NCBI GenBank assembly: GCA_003167015.1
Contig: PMUF01000200.1
Span: 1 to 20,450, forward strand
Source of the DNA: Chitinophagaceae bacterium
Lineage (GTDB): Bacteria > Bacteroidota > Bacteroidia > Chitinophagales > Chitinophagaceae
Direction of reading: 5' to 3'
Length of the DNA stretch: 20,450 nucleotides
The position numbers and the translations under genes are program-made. The notes beneath the pieces were generated by a model. The model did not search any database. It was not told the origin of the DNA and saw nothing but the letters and a program-made list of their open reading frames with translations. Position 1 is the first letter of the stretch. Each line of letters opens with the position of its first letter. Below are positions 7,783 through 16,074 of this stretch, piece after piece.

Positions 7783-9015
7783 ATGGATATAGCCCCGCCG
7801 TCTGTTTCTTTCGAGAATACCGCGAATGCCTTTGAATACAAATCGGATAAAGAGCTGAAAAAAGCGGCTTTTCTTTTTTCCAGCATGGGATATGGCGCCC
7901 TGGTGAAGCTGGGGACGCGGGTGACGCCGTGGCTGATCAGGTCAGGGTTGCCGGTGAAAGGGTTGATCAGGAATACGCTTTTTGGGCAATTCGTAGGGGG
8001 GGAGACGCTGGAAGAGACGGCTGCCGTGGCCAGGAAATTGGGGCAATATCACGTGCAGGTGATCCTTGATTATGGCGTAGAGGGAGGGGAGGAAGGGGAA
8101 GAGGGCTATGACCATGCGATGGGTGAATTCAACCGGGTGATCGATTATGCGGCTACCCAGCCCAATATTCCCTTTATGAGCGTGAAGGTGACGGGAATCG
8201 CCCGTTTCGGCCTGCTGGAAAAGCTGGACTCGTTGATGAGGCAGTCTGAAGGCAGCCTGATGAAGCGTTACGCGCGTGCGCTGGAGGGGTTATTGCCGGA
8301 CGAGCGGGAAGAATGGCAGCGTGTGAGCGGTCGCATGCAGGAGATTGCGCGTGAGGCGTCGGACAAGCGTATCGGTGTGCTGGTCGATGCGGAAGAGACG
8401 TGGATACAGGACCCGGTCGATGTGCTGACGATCCTGATGATGGAGCAGTTTAACCGGGAACGGGCGGTCGTGTACAATACGATTCAGCTGTACCGGGCAG
8501 ACCGGCTTGTGTTTTTAAAAGATTCTTATGAGGCGGCGGTGCAGCGGAATTTCATCCTGGGGGCCAAGCTGGTGCGGGGCGCATATATGGAAAAGGAGAG
8601 GAAGCGGTCGCTGTCGATGGGTTATCCTTCTCCCATTCAACCGGACAAGGCGGCGACGGATGGGGATTACAATGCGGCGTTGGCCTTTTGTATCGAGCAT
8701 CTGGACAGGATTGCGTTGATCGTCGCCACGCACAATGAATACAGCAACTTATATGCGGTGCAATTGCTGCAGGAAAAAGGGTTGTCTTTGGGCCATCCGC
8801 ATATTCATTTTTCGCAGCTGTATGGCATGAGTGACAATATTACTTTCAATCTTGCGAAGGCCGGATGTGCGGTCAGCAAATACCTTCCCTTCGGTCCCAT
8901 CCGGGATGTGATCCCTTACCTGATGCGTAGGGCGCAGGAGAATAGCAGCGTCTCGGGGCAGACGGGACGGGAGCTGGGGTTGATCAGGAAGGAAATGAAG
9001 CGCCGGAAGGGATGA
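7783..9015 (+). CDS. Proline dehydrogenase (single-domain, FAD-dependent)
   Basis: A 410-residue proline dehydrogenase that oxidises L-proline to delta-1-pyrroline-5-carboxylate with FAD. Signature blocks are all present: VDAEET (201-206), KLVRGAY (262-268), the ATHN strand (315-318), FSQLYGMSD (343-351) and the C-terminal YLPFGPIRDVIPYLMRR. R382-R383 correspond to the arginine pair that holds the proline carboxylate (R555/R556 in E. coli PutA). The length fits the stand-alone enzymes of Bacteroidota; there is no P5C dehydrogenase or DNA-binding domain, and no P5C dehydrogenase gene in the window. The start at 7783 follows a good -7 box. The 3' end overlaps the convergent membrane-protein gene by 32 bases. 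A nucleotide run in the middle (residues 100-108) codes for a Gly/Glu-rich loop. Confidence 0.94.
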   Translation: MDIAPPSVSFENTANAFEYKSDKELKKAAFLFSSMGYGALVKLGTRVTPWLIRSGLPVKGLIRNTLFGQFVGGETLEETAAVARKLGQYHVQVILDYGVEGGEEGEEGYDHAMGEFNRVIDYAATQPNIPFMSVKVTGIARFGLLEKLDSLMRQSEGSLMKRYARALEGLLPDEREEWQRVSGRMQEIAREASDKRIGVLVDAEETWIQDPVDVLTILMMEQFNRERAVVYNTIQLYRADRLVFLKDSYEAAVQRNFILGAKLVRGAYMEKERKRSLSMGYPSPIQPDKAATDGDYNAALAFCIEHLDRIALIVATHNEYSNLYAVQLLQEKGLSLGHPHIHFSQLYGMSDNITFNLAKAGCAVSKYLPFGPIRDVIPYLMRRAQENSSVSGQTGRELGLIRKEMKRRKG

Positions 9016-9925
9016 AAGGGAACATTCTGGTTTTATATTGGGGGATAATGGCCGGGAATTTTTCTAACAGGGTGGAATCCCGAATCAGGATCGATGGGAT
9101 ATAGATAGAACGGACCGGGGCCGGGGGTGAACCGGCCTCCCTGATATCGATGCGAACGAGTTTTCCGTAATTTGACTTGCTGCTCCCGGAGCTTCCTAAA
9201 TCGGTGATAGCGATGATATTTTTTTTATCCCATTGCTGCGGTTGCCCTGCTTTGCCATAATAAAAGATGTTATTCCCCCTGGACAGGATTAATTCTTTGC
9301 CGATCACTGCCCTCAGGTGGTTGATCAACAGCCTCATGGTGATGCTTATCAGTACGAGTATGCCTGCGACGAAAGCGGCTACGATAAGAAGGGCGGGATT
9401 ATTTGTGATACCCCGGATCAGCGCACCGATCGTGAATACAAGTAAGAATAGCGCATAGATACCTATCAGTGAGATATAGAAGATGACCTTTGGCTTGTTG
9501 ATCGCATAATGAAAATCCTGATCAAGGAAATGGATCGATTTACCCTGGAGCCAAAAGTGTTGAAGCTCGAGGTCAGTAGTATCGAGGGTACTATCCGCAA
9601 AAAAGGATTGGAGATAGGGGTAGGCGTCCTGGTACCGGGGGAAGCTTTTCGTGTACAGGTGACCGGCATCGTCCAGATAATACAGGATGAAGCCGTCATG
9701 ATAGTATAGCGTCAGCTTGAGAAAATGCCGGTATTCTCCTTCGATGGTCACTGAGGGGTTGGTGGGACCGACAGCAAAATGATCTCTTTGCTGCGACCAG
9801 GGAAATGCTTCGATCAAAGCTATGGTCTCGTCATAGGTCCGTCCGTGGCGGTCGGTAAATTCTCCCGGTTCGAAATTTTTATACTGGACCTTTGTGATCA
9901 GCTGGTTTTGTGTTTTTCCTTCCAT
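8984..9925 (-). CDS. Two-helix membrane protein of unknown function
   Basis: I do not recognise the family. The 313-residue protein has no signal peptide, a soluble N-terminal part of about 145 residues rich in Tyr, Phe and His, two adjacent transmembrane helices (about 147-169 and 177-200), and a C-terminal soluble domain of about 110 residues. The pattern resembles bacterial PH-like or sensor-type membrane proteins only in outline, so no function is proposed. The start at 9923-9925 lies inside the end of the upstream LytM-like gene (28-base overlap), so the two are very likely co-transcribed. Its 3' end overlaps proline dehydrogenase by 32 bases in convergent orientation. Coding on this strand is supported by length, hydropathy and operon context. 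Confidence 0.7.
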   Translation of the reverse strand: MEGKTQNQLITKVQYKNFEPGEFTDRHGRTYDETIALIEAFPWSQQRDHFAVGPTNPSVTIEGEYRHFLKLTLYYHDGFILYYLDDAGHLYTKSFPRYQDAYPYLQSFFADSTLDTTDLELQHFWLQGKSIHFLDQDFHYAINKPKVIFYISLIGIYALFLLVFTIGALIRGITNNPALLIVAAFVAGILVLISITMRLLINHLRAVIGKELILSRGNNIFYYGKAGQPQQWDKKNIIAITDLGSSGSSKSNYGKLVRIDIREAGSPPAPVRSIYIPSILIRDSTLLEKFPAIIPQYKTRMFPFIPSGASFPS

Positions 9926-10923
9926 TTTTTCGCTTCCCTTTTGGTCATTTCCTGGGTCACCAGGTCATCGGGATGATCTGCAATATAAGTCGACCGGCTG
10001 ATCAACCGCATCTTCCCATTGTCTTTGGTCCAGAAATACAGCGGCACATAGGCCCAATGGCGGGTTTTACCGGTGCTGTTGCCGTCTTTGTCGAGCACGT
10101 CCTGGTCGAGGTGATAAAAGACGCTGAATCTTACCTGAGGGCCGGAGGCATATTTGTCACCGCCGGCGATGCCGATGGGCTGGCCGGCCTCGACCCAGTC
10201 ATTGGGATGCACGAAGATCGCATCATCTCTGAATACCGAGTATTTGCCGAAGGTGCAGTCGTTGTGTTCGATCTCGATATAATTATCTTCAGCGGAATAG
10301 CTGTAGCCGGAATCCAGCAGATCTGCATGTTCCCTGGTATTGGTCACCCGGCCGCGGCGGGCGGCGTAGACGGTATCCCCGGGCTGCACATGCATGCACA
10401 GGCTATACCAGTCTTTCGGCGGGGCTTCATTGCCATATTCCCCGGCGAGAGAATTGAGTTCGGAGACCCGGGCTGCTTTTCCGGGAGCAACGGGTAACAG
10501 GTAGGCAAAACCGGTGTCAATTTTCGGTGAGGGGCAGCCTTTGTAGCTAATGTGGTGGAATTGAAAATGGCTAGCCTCACCAAGGACCGATTTTCGTAAA
10601 ACAAAGAGGAACCTGTTCATGCCCGGGGCAACTTCCATTGTGGCGGGGAGCATAACACCATCTGCCTGCAGGTTGATCAGTTCCTGAAAGCTGATCTCCA
10701 CAGTATAATTGGAGAAGCTTCTGTTATCGCAGAAAAATTCATATTCGCCGCGGTTGTTCTTTTTCCAATGGACGTAGATCAAATCCTGTTCGTGCACCAG
10801 GCGGCGAAGTTCTCTGGCATTTTGGTCGGCTGTATATACTTCTTCGTGCATTTCGCGGTGGAACTGCTGGCCATGGCCATAGAGGACAAGGAGACAGGAT
10901 AGGCTGAGGATAAGAGGTTTCAT
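9898..10923 (-). CDS. Exported M23/LytM-like protein with lost catalytic residues
   Basis: A 341-residue protein with a signal peptide (MKPLILSLSCLLVLYGHGQ) and an N-terminal beta-rich region (about 50-130), followed by a domain that follows the M23 peptidase (lysostaphin/LytM) pattern at about 170-270: GDTVYAARRGRV, NYIEIEHND, WVEAGQPIGIAGG, then GPQVRFSVF. In active M23 enzymes the zinc ligands lie in HxGxD, in a YxHL strand and in GPHLHFE. Here the first site reads as part of DWYSLCM, the YxHL strand as KYSVF, and the last as GPQVRF, so the usual His and Asp ligands are absent. By analogy with EnvC/NlpD-type inactive LytM domains it may bind rather than cut peptidoglycan; that is inference. 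The C-terminus is Lys-rich (EAKKWKEKHKTS). It is first in an operon with the membrane protein. Confidence 0.75.
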   Translation of the reverse strand: MKPLILSLSCLLVLYGHGQQFHREMHEEVYTADQNARELRRLVHEQDLIYVHWKKNNRGEYEFFCDNRSFSNYTVEISFQELINLQADGVMLPATMEVAPGMNRFLFVLRKSVLGEASHFQFHHISYKGCPSPKIDTGFAYLLPVAPGKAARVSELNSLAGEYGNEAPPKDWYSLCMHVQPGDTVYAARRGRVTNTREHADLLDSGYSYSAEDNYIEIEHNDCTFGKYSVFRDDAIFVHPNDWVEAGQPIGIAGGDKYASGPQVRFSVFYHLDQDVLDKDGNSTGKTRHWAYVPLYFWTKDNGKMRLISRSTYIADHPDDLVTQEMTKREAKKWKEKHKTS

Positions 10924-10945
10924 GGGAAAATGTTTTAATGGTCAA

Positions 10946-10953
10946 CTAATGTA
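10946..10953 (-). promoter_or_regulatory. Possible -7 box of the LytM-like gene
   Basis: The minus strand reads TACATTAG, matching TAnnTTTG at all but one position. It predicts a start near 10939 and a leader of about 16 bases. There is no convincing -33 element, so this is tentative. Confidence 0.3.
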
Positions 10954-10983
10954 GGGAAAATCGGCTTTAATTTTGATGCCGGG

Positions 10984-11015
10984 TTTGGTTATTAACAGAA
11001 TTTAATTCAAATTTG
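10984..11015 (+). promoter_or_regulatory. Promoter of tRNA-Val
   Basis: TTTG at 10984-10987 and CAAATTTG at 11008-11015 (one mismatch to TAnnTTTG) are separated by 20 bases. This is the spacing of Bacteroidota primary-sigma promoters and gives a start near 11022, about 40 bases before the tRNA. Confidence 0.5.
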
Positions 11016-11060
11016 CAGTCCGAAATGCGTGTGCCCCGGGAGGGGGATTTCGGCAGACGA

Positions 11061-11134
11061 GGGTCGTTAGCTCAGTTGGTTAGAGTACTACCTTGACATG
11101 GTAGGGGTCACCGGTTCGAATCCTGTACGACCCA
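11061..11134 (+). tRNA. tRNA-Val (anticodon GAC)
   Basis: A complete cloverleaf of 74 bases: acceptor GGGTCGT paired with ACGACCC, discriminator A, D arm GCTC/GAGT, anticodon stem CTACC/GGTAG with loop TTGACAT (anticodon GAC, reading GUC/GUU valine codons), variable loop GGGTC, T arm ACCGG-TTCGAAT-CCTGT. CCA is not encoded. Two features are weaker than usual: the last D-stem pair is G-U, and the T stem has a C-U mismatch at its middle pair. The core sequence is otherwise typical, so it is probably functional. It stands alone, with its own promoter and terminator. Confidence 0.95.
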
Positions 11135-11142
11135 CGAAACAG

Positions 11143-11173
11143 GCCTCACGGTGATAGCCGTGGGGCTTTTTTT
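11143..11173 (+). terminator. Intrinsic terminator of tRNA-Val
   Basis: A 9-bp stem (GCCTCACGG / CCGTGGGGC, one G-U pair) with a 6-base loop is followed at once by seven T residues. It lies 8 bases after the tRNA. Confidence 0.9.
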
Positions 11174-11541
11174 ATGCGGTAGGTTTTTGGGGAAGGCTGA
11201 ATTTGGGAATAGGTAATGACTTATCGCCATAATCCACTATTTTACAGTAATTAAAATATTAAAACTTCCCCTAGAGTGGCATTGTTTTTCAAACACCCAT
11301 GAACTCCTTCGGAAGGTGGCGCCACGAAAGAAGTGCAAATTTTGGAGCAATTTTTTTTGAATAATGGTTAATTAAAAGAAGCTTTGCCAATAATCCGCCA
11401 GGATTTCACAAACTCTAAGAAAGGCTACTACTTACTCTTTTAATCACAGCGTTTAGTTTCCGTCTCCATCCTATTTGAAAGGATTGCTTTGTATATACAG
11501 CAATCTCAACATGTATTTACATACGGAAAAATATATCCAAT
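11174..11541 (+). promoter_or_regulatory. Long AT-rich leader of the giant hydrolase/PKD gene
   Basis: No coding region is seen in these 368 bases. They hold the left copy of the 57-bp inverted repeat (11234-11290), a 10-bp palindrome GTGGCGCCAC (11316-11325), a GATTGCT...AGCAATC dyad with a 10-base spacer (11482-11505), and ATGTATTTACAT (5-bp arms, TT spacer, 11511-11522) just upstream of the ATG. No convincing -33/-7 pair is seen. The density of dyads close to the start suggests that the gene is regulated. Confidence 0.45.
11234..11290 (+). repeat. Left copy of a 57-bp imperfect inverted repeat
   Basis: Aligned with the reverse complement of 16075-16131, 47 of 57 positions agree. The longest identical core is ATTAAAACTTCCCCTA (11258-11273). 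The copy lies 250 bases upstream of the giant PKD gene and after the tRNA terminator. Confidence 0.85.
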
Positions 11542-14500
11542 ATGCATTACAGGACCACCGCTAACCTGCCCAAATCCCTCCTGGCCGCCTTCTGCCTTTT
11601 AGTGAGCCTTGTTGCCAATTCCCAAACGGAAACACCAAGGACTGTAACGATTGACAATAATTGCGGAGGGTATTTGGAATACCTGCCAGCCAATTACAGC
11701 GCCAATCCCACCAAGAAATATCCAACGCTCATTTACATCCACGGGGGATCTTCCTTCGGGAACGGAACCGCCTCCAACCTGGCTCTTCTGCCGCTGGTGG
11801 AAGGAGTGCCCTATTATATCGCCCAGGGTACATTTCCCTCTTCCATTGTTACCCCTTATGGGGACACCGCCTCCTTTATCGCAATCTCTCCGCAATTTGA
11901 GCGAACACCCATTGCACCGCAGGATGTGCAGGCCGTTATCGCCTATGTTCTGGCTCATTACCAGGTCGACCTGAATCGTCTCTATCTGACAGGGTACAGC
12001 CTGGGCGGCGGTGCGGTCTGGCAGACACCTTACAACCAGGCTGCCGCCCAACAACTGGCCGCAATGGTACCCGTTGCCGGCTATAATGATCCTTTCTACG
12101 ATACGACAGCGATATTCATAGCACACGCAAATCTCCCGGTGTGGGCCATACACAGCAATGCCGATCAGACCGCACTCGCCGCGTGGTCGATCAATTTTGT
12201 CAATGCGATCAACAGCTATAACCCGCCGATCCCGGCTATTATTACCCTCCTCAATGGGCTGTCGCATGACAGTACGGTATTGGCGGCCTATAATCCGACG
12301 TTCAGACCCAACGGCAAAAACATCTATGAATGGTTGCTGACCTACGCCAGGGCTTACCCCCCCATCGCCAAAGCCGGCAATGATACGTCGATTGTCCTCC
12401 CGGTGAATAGCGTGACGCTTTCGGGCAGCCAATCTACGGACCCGGAGGGATCATCCCTCAGCTATCTATGGACCGAGGTCAGCGGCCCGGCCCAATATTC
12501 CATTTCCAACGCGACAGCGGCTAACCCGGTCATTTCGGGTATGCTCGCGGGCAGTTACAGCTTCAGGCTCACCGTCACCGACGCCGCGGGTCTGTCAGCA
12601 AGCGCCACGGTAAGGATTTTTGTCATCAATCCCAATGCATCCGTCCCGCCGGTTGCCAATGCCGGCCGGGATACCACCGTGCAGCTGCCGCAAACCACCA
12701 TTACCTTAAGCGCCAGCGGTTCCTACGCCCCCAATGGGGCTATTGAAAGCTACACCTGGAAGGAGCTCTCGGGCCCTACGCAGGCAGTGATCGCCAGCCC
12801 GGGAGCCGTGACTACCGCAGTTAGTAATCTGAGGAAAGGAACCTACCAATTCGGGCTCACGGTCACAGACAACCTCGACAGCGTCGGGAGGGATACGGTC
12901 CAGGTCCTGGTGATCGATCCTTTTCCCAATATTCCGCCCGTCGCGAGAGCGGGTGCCGATCAAACCATCAGTCTTCCCGTGGATAGTGTTGTGTTGAATG
13001 GGTCTGCTTCCTCGGACACCGATGGGATTATTGTGAGCTATCACTGGCGCCAGCTTAGCGGTCCCTCCCAAAGCAGTATCGTCACTGCCAGCTCGGCAAT
13101 TACGAGCGTCGGCAACCTGGTCGCCGGCATCTACCAATTCGAGCTGGCCGTACAGGATGATAGCAGCGCTATCGGAAGGGATACGGTTGCGGTCTTTGTC
13201 AATCCCCTACCGAAACTCATCCAGGTCAATGTCTACGGAGGCACCAACCCGGCCGGGACGGGATGGAATAACTGGAATGTCCAAAGTAATCTATCTTCGA
13301 CAGCCTTTACCTACGCCGATGGAACGGCATCGGTAGTGAAAGCAGTATTGAGTGCCAGCACAGCCGTCGCGGATAACGGCACCTCGTATCCGACCACCAT
13401 GTGTCCCCCGATAGTGGGAAGGACAGCAAGCTATGATTATACGCCAAGGACCCTCGTCCTGTCCGGGCTGGATAGCACTAAAACATACAATTTACAATTC
13501 TATGCGACGAGAGCCGCCGGCCAGCCCAATACCTATTCGATCGGCAGTACCAGTATCTACATCGTTGTAAACGACAATTATTCCAATCCGGTGACGTTTA
13601 CGAACCCGATCCCGTCGGGTGGTAAGATCACGGTTAATATAAGTGGTAGCTATAATTACATCAATGGCTTTACTATAACCGAATTCGGCAAGGCCGCAAA
13701 TGCCAACAAGCCACCCGTTGCCATAGCAGGCGCGAATCAATCTATCAATTTACCCGTTACCCAGGTGTCCGTGAATGGGTCGGCCTCTTATGATCCGGAT
13801 GGAACCATTGCAGCCTACAGCTGGCAGCAACTATCCGGACCTGCTCCTGCCACGATCACCAGCCCGAACGCCGATTCCACCTCGATAACGGGTCTGGATT
13901 CCGGAACCTATATCTTCCAGCTGACCGTCACGGACAATCTGGGGGCTGCCTCGACGAGTACCTTGACGGTAACTGTAGGCACAACGGGGTACAATCATAC
14001 ACCGCCTGTCGCCAATGCAGGTCCTGATCTATCTGTTAACCTCCCGCTCGATTCCGTTCAGTTGAACGGATCGGCCTCCAACGACACGGATGGAACGATC
14101 ACCGGGTATAGTTGGTTGAAAATATCCGGACCCAGCCAATATAAGATCAGCAATACCTCGGTGGCAAACCCCACGATCTCCAATCTGTACAAGGGGACCT
14201 ATCAATTTTCGCTCACCGTCACCGACAACTTCGGAGCCATTGGAATAGATACGGTTGCCATCCTGGTAACCGCCACCACGCCAATACCACCGGTAGCGGC
14301 AGCAGGACCTGATACCACGCTTACCCCACCGACAACTTCTACAACCCTGAACGGCTCGGGTTCATACGATAGGGACACAACGATCATCGCCTATTCCTGG
14401 CGGGAGGTCTCAGGTCCTGCACCATACACCATTAATGACAGTACCCTGGTGAGCCCCCAGATCAGTAATCTCACTGCCGGTACCTATATCGTTGAACTGG

Positions 14501-15933
14501 ATGTAACGGACGCGAATGGGCTGACCGGGAAAGATTCCGTCTCGGTGACCGTGAAAGTCAACCAGCCTCCGATCTCCGTAGCGGGCAATAATGCTGCCCT
14601 GACATTGCCTGTGAATTCCATTCAATTGAACGGCAGCGGGTCCAGCGATCCGGATGGTACCATAGCGGCCTATCATTGGTCCGAGGTCTCTGGCCCCGCC
14701 GCTTACGTCATCAGCGATTCGACCGTGGCTAATCCCGTCATCAGCGATTTGATCGCCGGAGTTTATGTGATCGCCCTGCAGGTAACGGACAACCTGGGCG
14801 CTACCGGAACCAGCACCGTCATTATTACCGTGAATCCCGCGCCGCACACTCCCCCCGTTGCCAACGCCGGGCCTGATCAGACGATCATTCTGCCCGCCAG
14901 CTCCACCGTACTGAACGGATCGGCTTCGACAGACCCGGACGGGTATATTACCGCGTATGCCTGGCGCCAATTGAGCGGACCTTCTACCAGCGTTTTGGAT
15001 AGACCCGACAGTGTCACCACGGATGCCGGCGACCTGGTAGCCGGAACCTATAGCTTTGAATTGGCGGTAACTGATGACAGCCTTGCTACATCCAGAGACA
15101 CGGTATTGGTCACGGTCAGCACGGGTCAACGCAATATCCAGGTGAATGTATATGGCGGTACGAACCCGGCCGGAGCGGGATGGAATAATTGGAATGTTTC
15201 AAGCAATTTGTCGTCCGGGCTACTGTTCTATTCAGACAGCAGCAGTTCTACCGTCTCGGCCGTATTGAGCGCAAGCACCGGTGTTGCCGATAACGGCGCC
15301 GGCTATCCGGTGACCATGTGCCCTGTGGCGGTCGGAAGGACTGCCAGCTACGATTGGACCCAGCGGACCCTGACCATTTCCGGCCTGAGCGCGACAAAGC
15401 TTTATAATTTTGTAGCGTATGATAGCCGGACCAACGGACAGCTGAACACCTATACGATCGGCAGCACCAGCGTTATCATAAATCCTAACGGCAACTACGC
15501 CAATAAGGTCACATTTAACTCGATCACCCCGACGAATGGAACCATCACCGTAACTCTTTTTGGCAGTTACAATTATATCAATGGCTTTACACTGACCGAA
15601 AATCCATCCACAACCGGCACGACTATCGGCGGATCAATGATGACGGGCTTTGCTACTTCCTTCCCCAACGGACCAGATTCGACGGCGCTTACAGTGTTCC
15701 CGAACCCATTCAAGGACCAGGTTCAGGTTCAGATAAACAATGAGAGCACAGGCCAGCTGAAGATTAACCTCATCGATCCATTGGGCCGCACCATCAGGGA
15801 ATTTGAGTTTATAAAAGGGGCTGGAACCCAGCTCGAGACGCTTCCCCTGCAGGACCTGCCGGAAGGAGTTTACTATATCCGGATTCAAATGGCTTCCTGG
15901 CAAAAAACGATCAGGATATTGAGGGTCCATTAA
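11542..15933 (+). CDS. Secreted alpha/beta hydrolase with eight PKD repeats, twin modules and T9SS sorting domain
   Basis: A 1463-residue secreted multidomain protein. In order: signal peptide (1 to about 28); an esterase/prolyl-oligopeptidase-like alpha/beta hydrolase (about 33-270) with oxyanion motif IHGGS (66-70), nucleophile Ser153 in GYSLGG, Asp208 (SNAD) and His242 (SHDS); three PKD-type repeats (about 273-555, each opening PP-V-AxAGxD); a roughly 157-residue module A (559-715, IQVNVYGGTNPAG...YNYINGFTITE); five more PKD repeats (about 724-1192); a second module A (1198-1353); and a type IX sorting domain (about 1384-1463, VFPNPFKDQVQV to the basic end). The triad indicates ester or peptide hydrolysis; PKD repeats are usually spacers or carbohydrate-binding; the tail directs export through T9SS and surface attachment or release. 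The target is probably an external polymer (inference). It stands alone between the tRNA and an SDR gene. Confidence 0.9.
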   Translation: MHYRTTANLPKSLLAAFCLLVSLVANSQTETPRTVTIDNNCGGYLEYLPANYSANPTKKYPTLIYIHGGSSFGNGTASNLALLPLVEGVPYYIAQGTFPSSIVTPYGDTASFIAISPQFERTPIAPQDVQAVIAYVLAHYQVDLNRLYLTGYSLGGGAVWQTPYNQAAAQQLAAMVPVAGYNDPFYDTTAIFIAHANLPVWAIHSNADQTALAAWSINFVNAINSYNPPIPAIITLLNGLSHDSTVLAAYNPTFRPNGKNIYEWLLTYARAYPPIAKAGNDTSIVLPVNSVTLSGSQSTDPEGSSLSYLWTEVSGPAQYSISNATAANPVISGMLAGSYSFRLTVTDAAGLSASATVRIFVINPNASVPPVANAGRDTTVQLPQTTITLSASGSYAPNGAIESYTWKELSGPTQAVIASPGAVTTAVSNLRKGTYQFGLTVTDNLDSVGRDTVQVLVIDPFPNIPPVARAGADQTISLPVDSVVLNGSASSDTDGIIVSYHWRQLSGPSQSSIVTASSAITSVGNLVAGIYQFELAVQDDSSAIGRDTVAVFVNPLPKLIQVNVYGGTNPAGTGWNNWNVQSNLSSTAFTYADGTASVVKAVLSASTAVADNGTSYPTTMCPPIVGRTASYDYTPRTLVLSGLDSTKTYNLQFYATRAAGQPNTYSIGSTSIYIVVNDNYSNPVTFTNPIPSGGKITVNISGSYNYINGFTITEFGKAANANKPPVAIAGANQSINLPVTQVSVNGSASYDPDGTIAAYSWQQLSGPAPATITSPNADSTSITGLDSGTYIFQLTVTDNLGAASTSTLTVTVGTTGYNHTPPVANAGPDLSVNLPLDSVQLNGSASNDTDGTITGYSWLKISGPSQYKISNTSVANPTISNLYKGTYQFSLTVTDNFGAIGIDTVAILVTATTPIPPVAAAGPDTTLTPPTTSTTLNGSGSYDRDTTIIAYSWREVSGPAPYTINDSTLVSPQISNLTAGTYIVELDVTDANGLTGKDSVSVTVKVNQPPISVAGNNAALTLPVNSIQLNGSGSSDPDGTIAAYHWSEVSGPAAYVISDSTVANPVISDLIAGVYVIALQVTDNLGATGTSTVIITVNPAPHTPPVANAGPDQTIILPASSTVLNGSASTDPDGYITAYAWRQLSGPSTSVLDRPDSVTTDAGDLVAGTYSFELAVTDDSLATSRDTVLVTVSTGQRNIQVNVYGGTNPAGAGWNNWNVSSNLSSGLLFYSDSSSSTVSAVLSASTGVADNGAGYPVTMCPVAVGRTASYDWTQRTLTISGLSATKLYNFVAYDSRTNGQLNTYTIGSTSVIINPNGNYANKVTFNSITPTNGTITVTLFGSYNYINGFTLTENPSTTGTTIGGSMMTGFATSFPNGPDSTALTVFPNPFKDQVQVQINNESTGQLKINLIDPLGRTIREFEFIKGAGTQLETLPLQDLPEGVYYIRIQMASWQKTIRILRVH
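13216..13686 (+). repeat. Module A, first copy (intragenic direct repeat)
   Basis: Encodes residues 559-715 of the giant hydrolase. It is matched by 15133-15600 in the same frame; long stretches agree at DNA level as well, for example GGATGGAATAA in both. Both copies keep a Cys in the TMCP motif and end in YNYINGFT. It reads as a beta-sandwich accessory module that closes each PKD block. Confidence 0.85.
15133..15600 (+). repeat. Module A, second copy (intragenic direct repeat)
   Basis: Encodes residues 1198-1353, homologous to residues 559-715. It follows the block of five PKD repeats and precedes the sorting domain. The duplication of a PKD block plus module A explains part of the protein's size. 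Confidence 0.85.
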
Positions 15934-16000
15934 TGGCACAAACCAGGCTTCCCGCCAACCGCCCCACAGGGGGCCTACCATGGCTACGGGGCGGAGGGAT

Positions 16001-16032
16001 GAAAAAGCCCTGTCCGCGGAGCGGGCAGGGCT
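16001..16032 (-). terminator. Strong hairpin with T-tract on the minus strand
   Basis: A 12-bp stem (16006-16017 with 16021-16032, one G-U pair, 3-base loop) is preceded on the plus strand by AAAAA, so on the minus strand it is followed by TTTTT. That is a minus-strand intrinsic terminator. On the plus strand the hairpin may still end the giant gene's transcript, but the downstream sequence (GTGGGGTG) has no T-run. No minus-strand gene lies upstream of it. Confidence 0.6.
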
Positions 16033-16074
16033 GTGGGGTGAGGGGTGATTTGGAATGAGGGATGGGGACTGATT

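Noticed and set aside
11599..12432. Long minus-strand open frame opposite the hydrolase domain
   Set aside because: It lies wholly inside the strongly supported plus-strand gene, has no recognisable domain or signal, and its composition fits an antisense shadow.
12358..15117. PKD-coding repeats as a possible CRISPR or satellite array
   Set aside because: The periodicity is about 90 codons, in frame and protein-level; unit DNA is diverged and there are no short identical repeats with unique spacers.
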